Part shown: one piece after another, positions 18,170 through 27,227 of the stretch
Layout: each line of letters starts with the position of its first letter
How positions within the stretch are numbered: the stretch's first letter is position 1
Source of the DNA: Solimonas variicoloris DSM 15731
GTDB taxonomy: Bacteria > Pseudomonadota > Gammaproteobacteria > Nevskiales > Nevskiaceae
DNA: 64,000 nucleotides
Direction of reading: 5' to 3'
Assembly: GCF_000382285.1 (NCBI RefSeq)
Contig: NZ_KB907928.1
Location: forward strand, 1 to 64,000
Made by a program: the position numbers and the translations under genes
Notes under the pieces: model-generated
Database searches by the model: none
The model's input: the letters and a program-made list of their open reading frames with translations, nothing else
What the model was told of the DNA's origin: nothing

Positions 18170-18931
18170 TCAGCCCATCTTGGCGACGAGCGACAGCGGC
18201 AGATGCCGCATCGCGAAGCCTAACGGCATCCACGGCCAGCGTGGAACACAGGCGCTCTGCGGCTCCCGGTCGATGGCGTCGGCGAGCAGGCGGCAGCCGG
18301 TTTCGGTGTCGATCATGAACGGCGTCTTTTTCACCTTCTCGTTGATCTCCGAGCGGATGTAGCCCGGGTAGATCGTGCTGACCCGGATCGGCTTGCCGAT
18401 CAGGTCGGCGCGAATGCCTTCGGCGAGCGCGGCGACGCCGGCCTTGGTCGCGGCATAGGTCGTCAGATTGCGCGGCATGCCGCGCATGGCGCTCATCGAC
18501 GAGATCACGACCAGATGGCCGGCGTTCTGCGCGCGGAAGATCTCGAGCGCCGCCTCGCACTGCGCGAGTGCGGCGACGAAGTTGGTTTCGGCGGTCTTGC
18601 GGTTGGCGTGGAAGTACCCGGTGCCGAGCGGCTGACCCTTGCCGAGGCCGGCGTTGACGATGATGCGGTCGAGGCGGCCGAGTTCGTCGCGGAAGCTGCG
18701 GAACACTTCGAACACCTGGCCGTAGTCCAGCACGTCGAGCGCGCGCACGGCGATGCGCAGCTTCGGGTATTGCACCGCCAGTTCCGCCTTCAGCTCGTCG
18801 AGGCGCTCGGTGCGGCGCGCGCACAGCGCGAGATCGTGGCCGCGGGCCGCGAATTCGCGGGCCATGCCGCGGCCGAGGCCGGAGCTGGCGCCGGTGATGA
18901 GGATGGTCTGGCGCGTCGGGTGTCTGCTCAT
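18170..18931 (-). CDS. Short-chain dehydrogenase/reductase
   Basis: 253 residues, a classical SDR. The cofactor motif TGASSGLGRG lies at about residues 14-23, with NAGLG in the middle and the catalytic Ser ... Tyr-x-x-x-Lys as YAATKAG. RRTERLDELKAEL after the first strand suggests NADP preference. The C-terminal part is slightly hydrophobic (PWMPLGFAMRHLPLSLVAKMG), which may give membrane association. It is separated by 28 bases from the saccharopine-dehydrogenase-like gene and probably co-transcribed. Confidence 0.88.
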   Translation of the reverse strand: MSRHPTRQTILITGASSGLGRGMAREFAARGHDLALCARRTERLDELKAELAVQYPKLRIAVRALDVLDYGQVFEVFRSFRDELGRLDRIIVNAGLGKGQPLGTGYFHANRKTAETNFVAALAQCEAALEIFRAQNAGHLVVISSMSAMRGMPRNLTTYAATKAGVAALAEGIRADLIGKPIRVSTIYPGYIRSEINEKVKKTPFMIDTETGCRLLADAIDREPQSACVPRWPWMPLGFAMRHLPLSLVAKMG

Positions 18932-19027
18932 GGGGCGTTTCCGGAAGATCGTTGACGCGAGCCGCCGGCGACGGCGGCTGGAGTCAGCGGACGGTTGGGG
19001 CGGCTCGGATGGTGGTGTTGCGGCCGG

Positions 19028-19717
19028 CTAGCGATACGAAATCAGGCGGCTGTCGTGCTCGAAGTGGGCATGCTCGTTGAAGCTCGACAGGTACAGGCCG
19101 CGCTCGCTGTAGATCAGCTTGGTGACGGCGGCGTTGGCGAGCGTCCAGTTCAGCTGCGCGGCGTGCAGGTCGGTCAGCGCCAGCCGCTCGCGCACGACGG
19201 CCGTGATCGGCCCGCCCGAGGTGAAGACCAGCGCCGTCTTCGAGCGGCCCAGCGTTTCGCGCAGGCGCTGCACGCCGGCCTCGACGCGGCCGCAGAAGCC
19301 GCACCAGGTCTCCGCATAGTCGGCGTCGTGCTCGCCGGAAATCCAGCGCTTCATGCCCTCGGCGAAGATGTCCTGGAACGCGCGGCGCGGGTTCGGCGTC
19401 GCCGCCAGCTCGGCCATCATCAGGGCCTTGTCGCGAAAGCGCGGGCGGTAGGCCTCGATCATCATCTCGTGGTCGTACTCGTTCCACGCCGGATCTTCCT
19501 GCCACTGCGCCGTGCGCTGCATCGCCGTCAGGCAGCCCTGCGCGGTCTGGCGGTGACGGCGCAGCTCGCCGCAAACGACGAGGTCCGGCGTTACGCCGCG
19601 CGCCGCGAGCGCGCGGCCGAGCACGCCGGCCTGCTCGGAGCCTAGCGTCGAGAGCTGGTCGTAATCGCCGGCGCCGAACGAAGCCTGGCCGTGGCGGATG
19701 AGATAGATCGCACCCAT
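19028..19717 (-). CDS. Histidine phosphatase (phosphoglycerate-mutase superfamily)
   Basis: 229 residues. The N-terminal LIRHGQASFGAGDYDQLS is the RHG active site where the histidine is phosphorylated; FTSGGPITAVV holds the region of the second catalytic site, although the usual His there reads as Ser-Gly-Gly in this sequence. The substrate is unknown. Its place directly downstream of an aminoglycoside-phosphotransferase-like gene suggests it could act on a phosphorylated metabolite of the same pathway; that is inference. Confidence 0.85.
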   Translation of the reverse strand: MGAIYLIRHGQASFGAGDYDQLSTLGSEQAGVLGRALAARGVTPDLVVCGELRRHRQTAQGCLTAMQRTAQWQEDPAWNEYDHEMMIEAYRPRFRDKALMMAELAATPNPRRAFQDIFAEGMKRWISGEHDADYAETWCGFCGRVEAGVQRLRETLGRSKTALVFTSGGPITAVVRERLALTDLHAAQLNWTLANAAVTKLIYSERGLYLSSFNEHAHFEHDSRLISYR

Positions 19718-19724
19718 GTGTGGC

Positions 19725-20807
19725 TCAGCGACGTGACTGGCGCATCAGCTTGCGGCTGCGCCAGATCAGATAGTTGGCGAGCAGCCAGAACTGCTTGAAG
19801 GCCGGGTTGCGCGTCTGCTGGTGGTGGTAGCGGTAGTAGATCTGCTGGATGATCACCGCCAGCCGGAACAGGCCGTAGACCTCGTAGAACGTCCAGTTCT
19901 GCGGCTTGAGGCCGGTTCTGGCGCAGTAGTAATCGACGATCTCGCGGCGCGTCATCATGCCCGGCAGGTGCGAGGGCTGGCGGCGCATGCTCTTGATGAA
20001 GCGGTCGTCGTCGGCCTGCGACCAGTACGCGAGCGTGGTGCCGAGCTCCATCAGCGGATCGCCCAGCGTCGCCATCTCCCAGTCGAGCACGCCGATCACG
20101 CGCGTCGGGTCGGCCGGATCGAAGACCAGATTGTCGAGACGCCAGTCGTTGTGGATCACACAGGTGGCGACGTCGTCCGGCGTGTTGGCTTTGAGCCAGC
20201 GCATCACGTCGGCGCCGCGCATCACGTTCCAGGTACGCGCCTTCTCCCAGCGGTCGCACCAGCCGTCGATCTGGCGCCGGCAGTAGCCGCTGCCCTTGCC
20301 GAGCTTGTCGAGGCCGGCGGCTTTCCAGTCGACGCGGTGCAGCTCGATGAGCTTGTCGAACACGTTCTCGCACAGGCGGCGCGTCTGCTCGGGCGTCAGC
20401 GTCACGCCCGGCGGCAGGTTCTTGCGCGGGATCATGCCGACGATGCGGTCCATCACGTAGAACTCGCAGCCGATCACCGTTTCGTCGCGGCACAGGCCGA
20501 CCATGTTGGCGACCGCCGGATAGACGGGTTTGAGCGCCTTCTGCACCGCGTACTCGCGGTTCATGTCGTGCGCCGACTTGGCCTTGGTGCCCGACGGCGG
20601 ACGGCGCAGGATCAGGTCGCGGTTCTCGTACTCGAGGCGGTAGGTCCAGTTCGACGCGCCGCCGGCGTATTGCGTGACCTTGGGTGTGCCGTGCAGCTCG
20701 ATGCCCTGCGCCTGCAGCCAGGCAGTGACGGCGGCGGCGTCGAGTTCCTCGCCTTGGCGGACTTGGCCGCCGCGGTCGATGCGGGCGGATTCGGAAGCAG
20801 CAGTCAT
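19725..20807 (-). CDS. Phosphotransferase (APH/ACAD10-type kinase)
   Basis: 360 residues of the kinase-like fold. Motifs: TQYAGGASNWTYRLEYENRD with the P-loop-like strand, DLILRRPPSG (ATP lysine region replaced by Arg-Arg), and the catalytic loop IHNDWRLDNLVFD with GVLDWEMATLGDPLMELG (metal-binding Asp). This is the subgroup linked to acyl-CoA dehydrogenases. Relatives in ACAD10/11 and the Pseudomonas levulinate pathway phosphorylate 4-hydroxyacyl-CoA. Start 20807 was chosen because homology begins soon after it; the frame stays open further upstream as a shadow. It precedes the phosphatase with only 7 bases between. Confidence 0.87.
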   Translation of the reverse strand: MTAASESARIDRGGQVRQGEELDAAAVTAWLQAQGIELHGTPKVTQYAGGASNWTYRLEYENRDLILRRPPSGTKAKSAHDMNREYAVQKALKPVYPAVANMVGLCRDETVIGCEFYVMDRIVGMIPRKNLPPGVTLTPEQTRRLCENVFDKLIELHRVDWKAAGLDKLGKGSGYCRRQIDGWCDRWEKARTWNVMRGADVMRWLKANTPDDVATCVIHNDWRLDNLVFDPADPTRVIGVLDWEMATLGDPLMELGTTLAYWSQADDDRFIKSMRRQPSHLPGMMTRREIVDYYCARTGLKPQNWTFYEVYGLFRLAVIIQQIYYRYHHQQTRNPAFKQFWLLANYLIWRSRKLMRQSRR

Positions 20808-20926
20808 GGTCGGTCGATGAAAGCTTCGATCAAGGGGTTGACGGTATCCGGACATTCGCGCCCGGCCAAGGGGGCGCGCCGAACGCGGCCGGCATGCCCG
20901 GGCGCACGCCGGCCACGGGCGGCGTT

Positions 20927-21760
20927 TCAGGCCCCGGCGTCGCCACGCGCTGCGGCCTTGCCCATCATTTTCTTGGTCGCGCGCTGCATCAGGCCGGCGT
21001 AGACCGCGTACGGCAGCAGGCGCTTGAGCCGCCAGATGCGGGCCTCGCGCTTGTGCGTGAGGATGTGGAAATCGCCGCGCGCGACGCCGGCGTAGACGAG
21101 CTCGGCGATATCGTCGGCGCTGCGCCGCGCCTGCGTCACCAGCTTGCTCATCATGCGGTTCGAGTCGCCGTCGGCGGCACGCGCCGACTCGGCCAGGTTG
21201 GTGCGGAAGAACGCCGGGCAGACCACCGAAACCTGGATGCGATCGCGCGCGAGTTCGACTTTCAGCGTCTCCGACAGCGCGACGACCGCCGCCTTGGTGG
21301 CGTTGTACGCCGACATCAGCGGCGGATGGATCAGGCCGGCCATCGACGCAGTGTTGACGATATGGCCGCCGCCTTGTGCGGCCAGCAGCGGCGCGAAGAC
21401 CTTGCAGCCGCGCACGACGCCGAGCAGGTTGATGTCGACGATCCACTGCCAGTCGGCGATCGGCAGCTCGCCGATCGCGCCGCTGGCAGCGACGCCGGCG
21501 TTGTTGAAGACCAGATCGACGCCGCCCCAGTGCTGCTGCAGCCACTGCGCGGCGGCGGCCAGGTCCGCTTCCTCGCGCACGTCGCAGCGCAGGTAGTGCG
21601 CGCGCCCGCCGCGTGCCTGCAGCGCCTGCACGGTTTCGGCGCCGCGGGCGTCGTTCAGGTCGGCGATGCAGACCGAGGCGCCGGCGCGCGCGTAGCGTTC
21701 GGCCAGCGCGCGGCCGAGCCCGGACGCGCCGCCGGTGATGAAGACGCGCGACGCGCTCAT
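20927..21760 (-). CDS. Short-chain dehydrogenase/reductase
   Basis: 277 residues. Cofactor motif TGGASGLGRALAERYARAG, a conserved Asp after the second strand (IADLND, favouring NAD), NNAGV, and the catalytic YNATKAA. The C-terminal AARGDAGA tail is disordered-looking. The start overlaps the stop of the acyl-CoA dehydrogenase gene by 4 bases (TCAT read on the plus strand), so the two are translationally coupled. Substrate is probably a hydroxyacyl or alcohol intermediate (inference). Confidence 0.88.
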   Translation of the reverse strand: MSASRVFITGGASGLGRALAERYARAGASVCIADLNDARGAETVQALQARGGRAHYLRCDVREEADLAAAAQWLQQHWGGVDLVFNNAGVAASGAIGELPIADWQWIVDINLLGVVRGCKVFAPLLAAQGGGHIVNTASMAGLIHPPLMSAYNATKAAVVALSETLKVELARDRIQVSVVCPAFFRTNLAESARAADGDSNRMMSKLVTQARRSADDIAELVYAGVARGDFHILTHKREARIWRLKRLLPYAVYAGLMQRATKKMMGKAAARGDAGA

Positions 21761-23007
21761 GCGCGGATGCCGCGCTCGGCCATCAGCTTGGTGTATTTGC
21801 CGAGTTCGACGCGGGCGATCATGCCGCGGTGCACGGCGTCCGGACCGTCGGCCAGGCGCATCACGCGGGCATTGGCGAACATCGCCGCGAGCGGGAAGTC
21901 GTTCGACAGGCCGGCGCCGCCGTGCATCTGGATCGCTTCGTCGACGACCTGCTGCAGGACGTTGGGCGCCACCACCTTGATCGCGGAAATCTCGGTCAGC
22001 GCGGCGAGCGCGCCGACCTTGTCGATCTTCCAGGCCGCGTACAGCGTCAGCAGGCGTGCCTGGTCGATCGCGATGCGCAGCTCGGCGATGCGCTCGCGAT
22101 TGGCGCCGAGGTTGATGAGCGGCTTGCCGAAGGCGACGCGCGTCAGGCCGCGCTCGATCATCAGCTCCAGCGCGCGCTCGGCGGCGCCGATACAGCGCAT
22201 GCAGTGGTGGATACGGCCCGGCCCGAGGCGGCCCTGCGCGATCTCGAAGCCCTTGCCGATGCCCTTGATGAGATTTTCCTTCGGCACGCGCACGTTCTCG
22301 AAGTGCACTTCGCCGTGGCCGTAGGGCTCATCGTACTCGCCGAACACGGTCAGCATGCGCTGGATCTTGACGCCGGGGGCGTCGAGCGGCACCAGCACCA
22401 TGCTGTGCTGCTGGTGGCGGTTCGCCTTCGGATCGGACAGGCCCATGAAGATGGCGACCTTGCAGTCCGGATGACCGATGCCGGTCGACCACCACTTCTT
22501 GCCGTTGATGACGACTTCGTCGCCGTCGAGCACGGCGGTCGCTTGCATGTTGGTGGCGTCGCTCGACGCCACGTCCGGCTCGGTCATGCAGAACGCCGAG
22601 CGGATCTCGGCGGCCAGCAGCGGCTTCAGCCAGCGTTCCTTCTGCTCCGGGCTGCCGTACTTCCACAGCACTTCCATGTTGCCGGTGTCCGGCGCGTTGC
22701 AGTTGAACACCTCGGGCGCGATGAAGCTGCGGCCCATTTCCTCGGCCAGCGGCGCGTACTCGACGTGCGACAGGCCGGCGCCGAGTTCGGCGTCGGGCAG
22801 GAACAGGTTCCAGAGGCCGGCGGCGCGCGCCTGGGCCTTCAGCGCGGCGACCTGCGGCGACACCGTCCATTTCTGCCAGTCGCCGCTGCTGCGCGCGGTT
22901 TGCTGTTCGTGCAGCAGGGCCGTCTCGACGGGCGCGACCTGCTCGCGCATGAACTGGCGGACGCGTTCGATGAGGTCCTGTGCGCGGGGACTGTGCGCGA
23001 ATTCCAT
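21757..23007 (-). CDS. Acyl-CoA dehydrogenase (ACAD10/11-like)
   Basis: A 416-residue FAD enzyme that introduces a double bond in acyl-CoA. The start at 23007 has an excellent GGAGGAG ribosome site; a start 12 codons upstream lacks one. Family segments: FCMTEPDVASSDATN (FAD/substrate loop), WWSTGIGHPDCKVAIFMG, the Arg-rich RVPKENLIKGIGKGFEIAQG, and C-terminal QMHGGAGLSNDFPLA. This subgroup occurs with the APH-type phosphotransferase, as here. First gene of the minus-strand cluster, divergent from a LysR gene. Confidence 0.93.
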   Translation of the reverse strand: MEFAHSPRAQDLIERVRQFMREQVAPVETALLHEQQTARSSGDWQKWTVSPQVAALKAQARAAGLWNLFLPDAELGAGLSHVEYAPLAEEMGRSFIAPEVFNCNAPDTGNMEVLWKYGSPEQKERWLKPLLAAEIRSAFCMTEPDVASSDATNMQATAVLDGDEVVINGKKWWSTGIGHPDCKVAIFMGLSDPKANRHQQHSMVLVPLDAPGVKIQRMLTVFGEYDEPYGHGEVHFENVRVPKENLIKGIGKGFEIAQGRLGPGRIHHCMRCIGAAERALELMIERGLTRVAFGKPLINLGANRERIAELRIAIDQARLLTLYAAWKIDKVGALAALTEISAIKVVAPNVLQQVVDEAIQMHGGAGLSNDFPLAAMFANARVMRLADGPDAVHRGMIARVELGKYTKLMAERGIRA

Positions 23008-23078
23008 GGCCGTTTCTCCTCCGGGAGATGGTTTGATGCGCACACCTTACGACGCGCCGGATCATTCGATCCACTAAT

Positions 23079-23112
23079 ATTCCTGAATCATTTTTCATTC
23101 ATATGGCGAATG
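23079..23112. promoter_or_regulatory. Inverted repeats, candidate LysR-type operator
   Basis: CATTC-N7-GAATG (23096-23112), containing a T-N11-A core, and ATTC-CT-GAAT (23079-23088). Both share the ATTC/GAAT half-site and lie in the 106-base gap between the divergent acyl-CoA dehydrogenase and lysR genes. The larger one abuts the lysR ATG. Confidence 0.5.
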
Positions 23113-23113
23113 A

Positions 23114-24025
23114 ATGAGCCGCATCGACCTCAACCTGTTCCGCGTTTTCGACGCCGTCTACCGGGCCGGCAGCCTGACGCAGGCGGCCGCGCAGCTGCAT
23201 CTCACGCAGCCGGCGATCAGCAATGCGCTGGCGCGCCTGCGCGCGCAGTTCGGTGACCCGCTGTTCGTGCGCGACGGGCGCCGCATCGCGCCGACCCCGC
23301 GCGCCCGCGCGGTCGCGCCGGAGATCGCGGCGGCCCTGCAGCTGCTGCAGCAGACGCTGTCGGCGCCGCAGGCTTTCGAGGCGGCGTCGGCGTCGCGCCG
23401 CTTCGTGATCGGCATGCGCGATCTGCTCGAGTTCGCGCTGCTGCCGCGGCTGACGCAGGAACTGTTGCGCGACGCGCCGAAGCTGCAGTTGCAGAGTGCG
23501 CGCATCGAGCGGCGCAAGATCGAGCGCGAGCTCGCGGCCGGCGCACTGGATCTGTCGATCGACGTGCCGATGCCGGTCGGCGAGGGCATCGTCCAGGAGG
23601 CGCTGTTCGAGGAGCATCTGTGCGTGGCGATGCGGCGCGATCACCCGCTTGCGAAGCGTACGTTGGGCATCCGGCAGTGGCTCGGTGCGCGGCATGTGGT
23701 GGTGTCGTCGCGGCGCATCGGCCAGGTGCTGGAGGATGGCGTGCTGCAGCGCGAGGGTCTGCGCCGCGACATCGCGCTGCGCTGCCAGCATTACTACGCG
23801 GCCTGCCATGTCGTGGCCAGCAGCGATCTGCTGCTCGTCCTGCCGCGCTACTACGGCGAATGGTTCACGGCGCACCTGCCATTGAAGCTGGTGCCGCTGC
23901 CGCTGGCCATGCCGAGCCTGCAGGTCATGCTCTACTGGCCGCGCAACGCCGAGCACGACCCCGGCCATGCCTGGCTGCGCGAGCGCATTCGCGCGCTCAC
24001 GGCCCGCGGGGCGCCGCGTCCCTGA
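23114..24025 (+). CDS. LysR-family transcriptional regulator
   Basis: 303 residues. The N-terminal winged helix-turn-helix covers RAGSLTQAAAQLHLTQPAIS (about residues 17-36), followed by NALARLRAQFGDPLFVRDGR, and a LysR substrate domain from about residue 95. Divergent from the acyl-CoA dehydrogenase gene, it is its likely regulator with an acyl-CoA-like or organic-acid inducer (inference). No Shine-Dalgarno sequence is visible before the ATG; the space is filled by the inverted repeat. Confidence 0.92.
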   Translation: MSRIDLNLFRVFDAVYRAGSLTQAAAQLHLTQPAISNALARLRAQFGDPLFVRDGRRIAPTPRARAVAPEIAAALQLLQQTLSAPQAFEAASASRRFVIGMRDLLEFALLPRLTQELLRDAPKLQLQSARIERRKIERELAAGALDLSIDVPMPVGEGIVQEALFEEHLCVAMRRDHPLAKRTLGIRQWLGARHVVVSSRRIGQVLEDGVLQREGLRRDIALRCQHYYAACHVVASSDLLLVLPRYYGEWFTAHLPLKLVPLPLAMPSLQVMLYWPRNAEHDPGHAWLRERIRALTARGAPRP

Positions 24026-24043
24026 GAGGGCGGTGCCGCGCGA

Positions 24044-24961
24044 TCAGTCGAAGCTGATGGTGGTCGTGCTGCCGGCGGCGACCGTGGCGTTCACGGTGTC
24101 GAGAAAGCCGAGACTGTCGGAGGCGTTCGGGGCGTCGTTGGCCGCCTTGCAGGTCCACGCCACGGTGTAGCTGCCGGCCGGCAGATTGCGGATCTCGAAC
24201 AGGTACTCGCTGTTCGAGGAATCGTAGTCGAGCGGCGACGAGGCGAGGGGCTGGTCGCTGTGCGCATTGCTGCCATCGTCGTAGTAGTCGGTGGGCGTGA
24301 CGCCGGAGCCGCTGTAGACGTAGACGGCGACACCGCTGCCGGCCGAACTGCCGCAGCTGCCGCCGGTCACCGAGCTTTCGGGGATCGAGCCGCTGATCGT
24401 GCCGCCGTTGCCGCTCTTGACGGCGCGGATGACGGGCGTGAATTCATACCCGGTGCCGGCGCTGTTCTTCACCAGAGAGAACGGCAGTTCGAGCGTCGTG
24501 ATGATCCGGGCCGAATCGCCGCTCGACGTGCCGCTGTCGGACAGCGACAGGCTGATGCTCGCGTAGCTGGCCTGGCTCGACAGCGAGATCGGCAGCTGCG
24601 CGCCGCTGCTCAGCTGGACGTACGCGTCGGTGGTGTCAAATACCGGCCGGATGCCGACGAAATCGCCCGACAGATTGTTTTCGTTGATCAGTTCGAGCTG
24701 GCCTTCGTAGCGGTCGTCGTCGTTGAAGCTTTCCGAACGGCTGTACGGCGTCACGTCGAACGGGTTGTCGATGCCGGTGCCGTATTCGTCGACGCTGCCG
24801 TCGTCGGATTCCAGGTCCACGTCGGTGATGTTGAGTACCACTTTGCTGACGCCGCTGGGCGCGGCGACGGCCAGGTCGACGCTGAGCTGGGATTCGCAGC
24901 CGGCGAGCAGGATGGTGCCGAGAAGCACGGAAACGGGCGGAAGCTGACGATGAGAGGGCAT
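24044..24961 (-). CDS. DUF4382-like lipoprotein
   Basis: 305 residues. Lipobox LLAGC gives Cys22 as lipidation site; the following residue is Glu, not Asp, so outer-membrane sorting is expected. The mature part is beta-rich and Ser/Asp-rich: QLSVDLAVAAPSGVSKVVLN begins a DUF4382-type domain, and a second region (ENLPAGSY-like: RNLPAGSYTVAWTCKA) resembles a carboxypeptidase-regulatory-like fold. Function unknown. It is convergent with lysR and divergent from the response regulator gene, a layout compatible with control by that two-component system. Confidence 0.75.
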   Translation of the reverse strand: MPSHRQLPPVSVLLGTILLAGCESQLSVDLAVAAPSGVSKVVLNITDVDLESDDGSVDEYGTGIDNPFDVTPYSRSESFNDDDRYEGQLELINENNLSGDFVGIRPVFDTTDAYVQLSSGAQLPISLSSQASYASISLSLSDSGTSSGDSARIITTLELPFSLVKNSAGTGYEFTPVIRAVKSGNGGTISGSIPESSVTGGSCGSSAGSGVAVYVYSGSGVTPTDYYDDGSNAHSDQPLASSPLDYDSSNSEYLFEIRNLPAGSYTVAWTCKAANDAPNASDSLGFLDTVNATVAAGSTTTISFD

Positions 24962-25117
24962 GGCGTGCGCGGCATGAAATCGATGACGACACGGTAGACG
25001 CTGCGCCCATATCCAGGGGTTTCGTCCGGCACTGGATTTGTTTCGAAGTGTATCGGCCTGGAACAGCCCGTGGCCGGCGCTGTCAGACTGCGAGGGAGCC
25101 TGCCGGAAGTTGCGCGC

Positions 25118-25831
25118 GTGAACAAAGCCAAAGTGTTGCTGGTCGACGACGACGTCCGTCTGCGCCAGATGATGGCGGAATACCTGCTCCGTCACGGTAT
25201 CGAATCCGAGGGCGTCTCGACCGCCGCGGCTGCCGTGCGGGCGCTGGCGCGCACGCGTTTCGATCTGCTCGTGCTCGATCTGATGCTGCCGGACGACGAC
25301 GGTATCGCGCTGTGCCGGCGGCTGCGCTCGGCCGCGACGCCGATTCCGATCATCATCCTGTCGGCCAAGGGCGACGATGTCGATCGCATCGTCGGTCTTG
25401 AGGTCGGCGCCGACGATTACCTGGCGAAGCCCTGCAACCTGCGCGAGCTGGTCGCGCGCATCTTCACGGTGCTGCGCCGCATCGGCCAGTCGCCACGCGC
25501 CGACGCCGTGTCCACGCCCAAGCAGGTCGGCATCGGTGAATTCGAGCTCGACTTGTGGTCGCGCGCGCTGACCCGACACGGCGACGCGGTGCACATCACC
25601 ACGCGCGAGTACCAGCTGCTCGAGGCCCTGGTCCTGCACGCGCGCCGCGTGCTCAACCGCGACGAGCTGATGACCTTGACCAACGGACGCCCGAGCGATT
25701 CGCTGTCGCGCTCGATCGACATCCTGATCTCGCGTCTGCGTCAGGTGCTCGAACCGGATCCGTCGTCGCCGCGCTACATCCAGACGGTGTGGGGCCGTGG
25801 CTACATGTTCGTGCCCGACCAGCCGGCATGA
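25118..25831 (+). CDS. OmpR/PhoB-family response regulator
   Basis: 237 residues from the GTG at 25118 (GGAAG 9 bases upstream; homology starts at once). An earlier in-frame GTG at 25070 is possible. Receiver domain: acidic DDD near residue 10, phospho-acceptor D54 in VLDLMLPDDDG, Lys in YLAKPCN. C-terminal winged-helix DNA-binding domain follows (HITTREYQLLEALVLHARRV to YIQTVWGRGYMF). It overlaps the sensor gene by 4 bases, so the pair is coupled. Confidence 0.95.
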   Translation: MNKAKVLLVDDDVRLRQMMAEYLLRHGIESEGVSTAAAAVRALARTRFDLLVLDLMLPDDDGIALCRRLRSAATPIPIIILSAKGDDVDRIVGLEVGADDYLAKPCNLRELVARIFTVLRRIGQSPRADAVSTPKQVGIGEFELDLWSRALTRHGDAVHITTREYQLLEALVLHARRVLNRDELMTLTNGRPSDSLSRSIDILISRLRQVLEPDPSSPRYIQTVWGRGYMFVPDQPA

Positions 25832-27096
25832 GCCTGCGCTGGTGGCTGGGCCTGCTGGTGGCCGCGGCGGTGATCGCGGTGCCCACGATCAACGTGGTTC
25901 TGCTGCATTTCTTCCCGCCGCCGGTACCGGAGTTCCGGCTCGCGGATTGTCCGCCGGTGCTCGTCGAGTCCGGGCGTGCGTCGCCCTGGGCCTGCGCGCA
26001 CGCCCGCGACGGCGGCCAAGGCGCGGCGGGGCCGGGCGCCGCGCCGGGCACGGCTGATACAGAAGCGGGGCCTCCGGCGCCGGACGAACGGCCGCCGCCG
26101 CGCTTCGCGGGCGAAGGCGGCGACCCTGCGCTGCGCATGCCGCCGCGGGAACCGCGCGCAAGCGTCGGTTTCGGTGCGCCGCTGGTGATGGCGACGCGCG
26201 ACGGCTTCGGGCCGAGGGGCGGGGCGTTCGAAGCGGTCGGCCGGCATTTCCTGTGGATCAATCTGGTCAGCCTCGGCATCGTCGTGGTGCTGGCGATGCT
26301 GGCGTTCTCGCTGATTGTGCGCTGGCCGCTGCGCGGCCTGCTGCTGGCCATCGAGGACGTCGAGCACGGCGGCATCCCGGCGGCCGGCGGCATGATGGCC
26401 ATGCCCCGCGAGCTGCGCCAGATCGGCACCGCGCTGCATCGCCTGGCTCGGCAGCTGCAAGGCGGCAACCAGGAGCGCGAAACCATGCTGGCCGGCATGT
26501 CGCACGATCTGCGCTCGCCGCTCGCCCGTATCCAGGCGGCGATCGAACTGCGCGCCCGTCCGGACGAGGACTGGACGCCGGTGCTGCGCGACGTCCACGA
26601 GATCGACCACATCATCGGCCAGTGCATCGACTACGTCCGCGACGGGCAGGACGAGCCGAGCGTGCCGCTGTCGCTCGATGAGCTGGTGCGTGCGGTGATC
26701 CGACCGGCATCCGATCAGGACGTCGAGCTAGCGCTGGCGGCGCCGGAACGGCTGCCGCTGCGCCGGCAGTCGATGATGCGGGCGGTACGGAACCTAATCG
26801 ACAATGCGCGGGTCCATGGTTCCGCGCCGATCCGCGTCCGTACCTTCCGCGAGGGGGGGGATGCGGTTCTGAGCGTCGAGGACGAGGGGGCAGGCATCGA
26901 TCCGCAGCAATGGGAGCGCCTGCTCAAGCCGTTCGCCCAAGGCGCCCGGGCCCGCAGTCCGGGTGGTGCCGGGCTGGGGTTGGCGATTGTCCAGCGGGTG
27001 GCCGCGCAGCATGGCGGCCGTCTGGTAATGCGGGTGGTGAGTCCGGGGACGCCGTTCGCGGTCCAGTTGCGTCTCCCGGCGGATTCGGTAGGGTAG
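25828..27096 (+). CDS. EnvZ-like sensor histidine kinase
   Basis: 422 residues: TM1 (about 7-27), a Pro/Gly-rich periplasmic stretch (about 28-140) without a recognisable sensor fold, TM2 (about 143-166), and a HAMP-like linker (PLRGLLLAIEDVEHGG). The dimerisation domain has MSHDLRSPLARIQ (phospho-His226), and the catalytic domain has the N-box NLIDNARVHG and G-boxes DEGAGI and GGAGLGLAIV. The low-complexity periplasmic part is unusual and suggests it senses via membrane or small ligands. Confidence 0.93.
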   Translation: MSLRWWLGLLVAAAVIAVPTINVVLLHFFPPPVPEFRLADCPPVLVESGRASPWACAHARDGGQGAAGPGAAPGTADTEAGPPAPDERPPPRFAGEGGDPALRMPPREPRASVGFGAPLVMATRDGFGPRGGAFEAVGRHFLWINLVSLGIVVVLAMLAFSLIVRWPLRGLLLAIEDVEHGGIPAAGGMMAMPRELRQIGTALHRLARQLQGGNQERETMLAGMSHDLRSPLARIQAAIELRARPDEDWTPVLRDVHEIDHIIGQCIDYVRDGQDEPSVPLSLDELVRAVIRPASDQDVELALAAPERLPLRRQSMMRAVRNLIDNARVHGSAPIRVRTFREGGDAVLSVEDEGAGIDPQQWERLLKPFAQGARARSPGGAGLGLAIVQRVAAQHGGRLVMRVVSPGTPFAVQLRLPADSVG

Positions 27097-27227
27097 TGCG
27101 CCTTTTTCTAGGGAGTCGGCGCTGGTGATACAGTCCGACACAAAGCCATTCACAACGCTGGGCGAGCGGCGCTCATGATATGTTAGCCGCCGTCCGCTCG
27201 GCCCCCAGTCTCTTTGCGAGGAGCATC

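Noticed and set aside
24961-25639. N-terminal extension of the DUF4382-like lipoprotein frame
   Set aside because: The upstream codons run antisense to the response regulator; the lipobox fixes the start at 24961.
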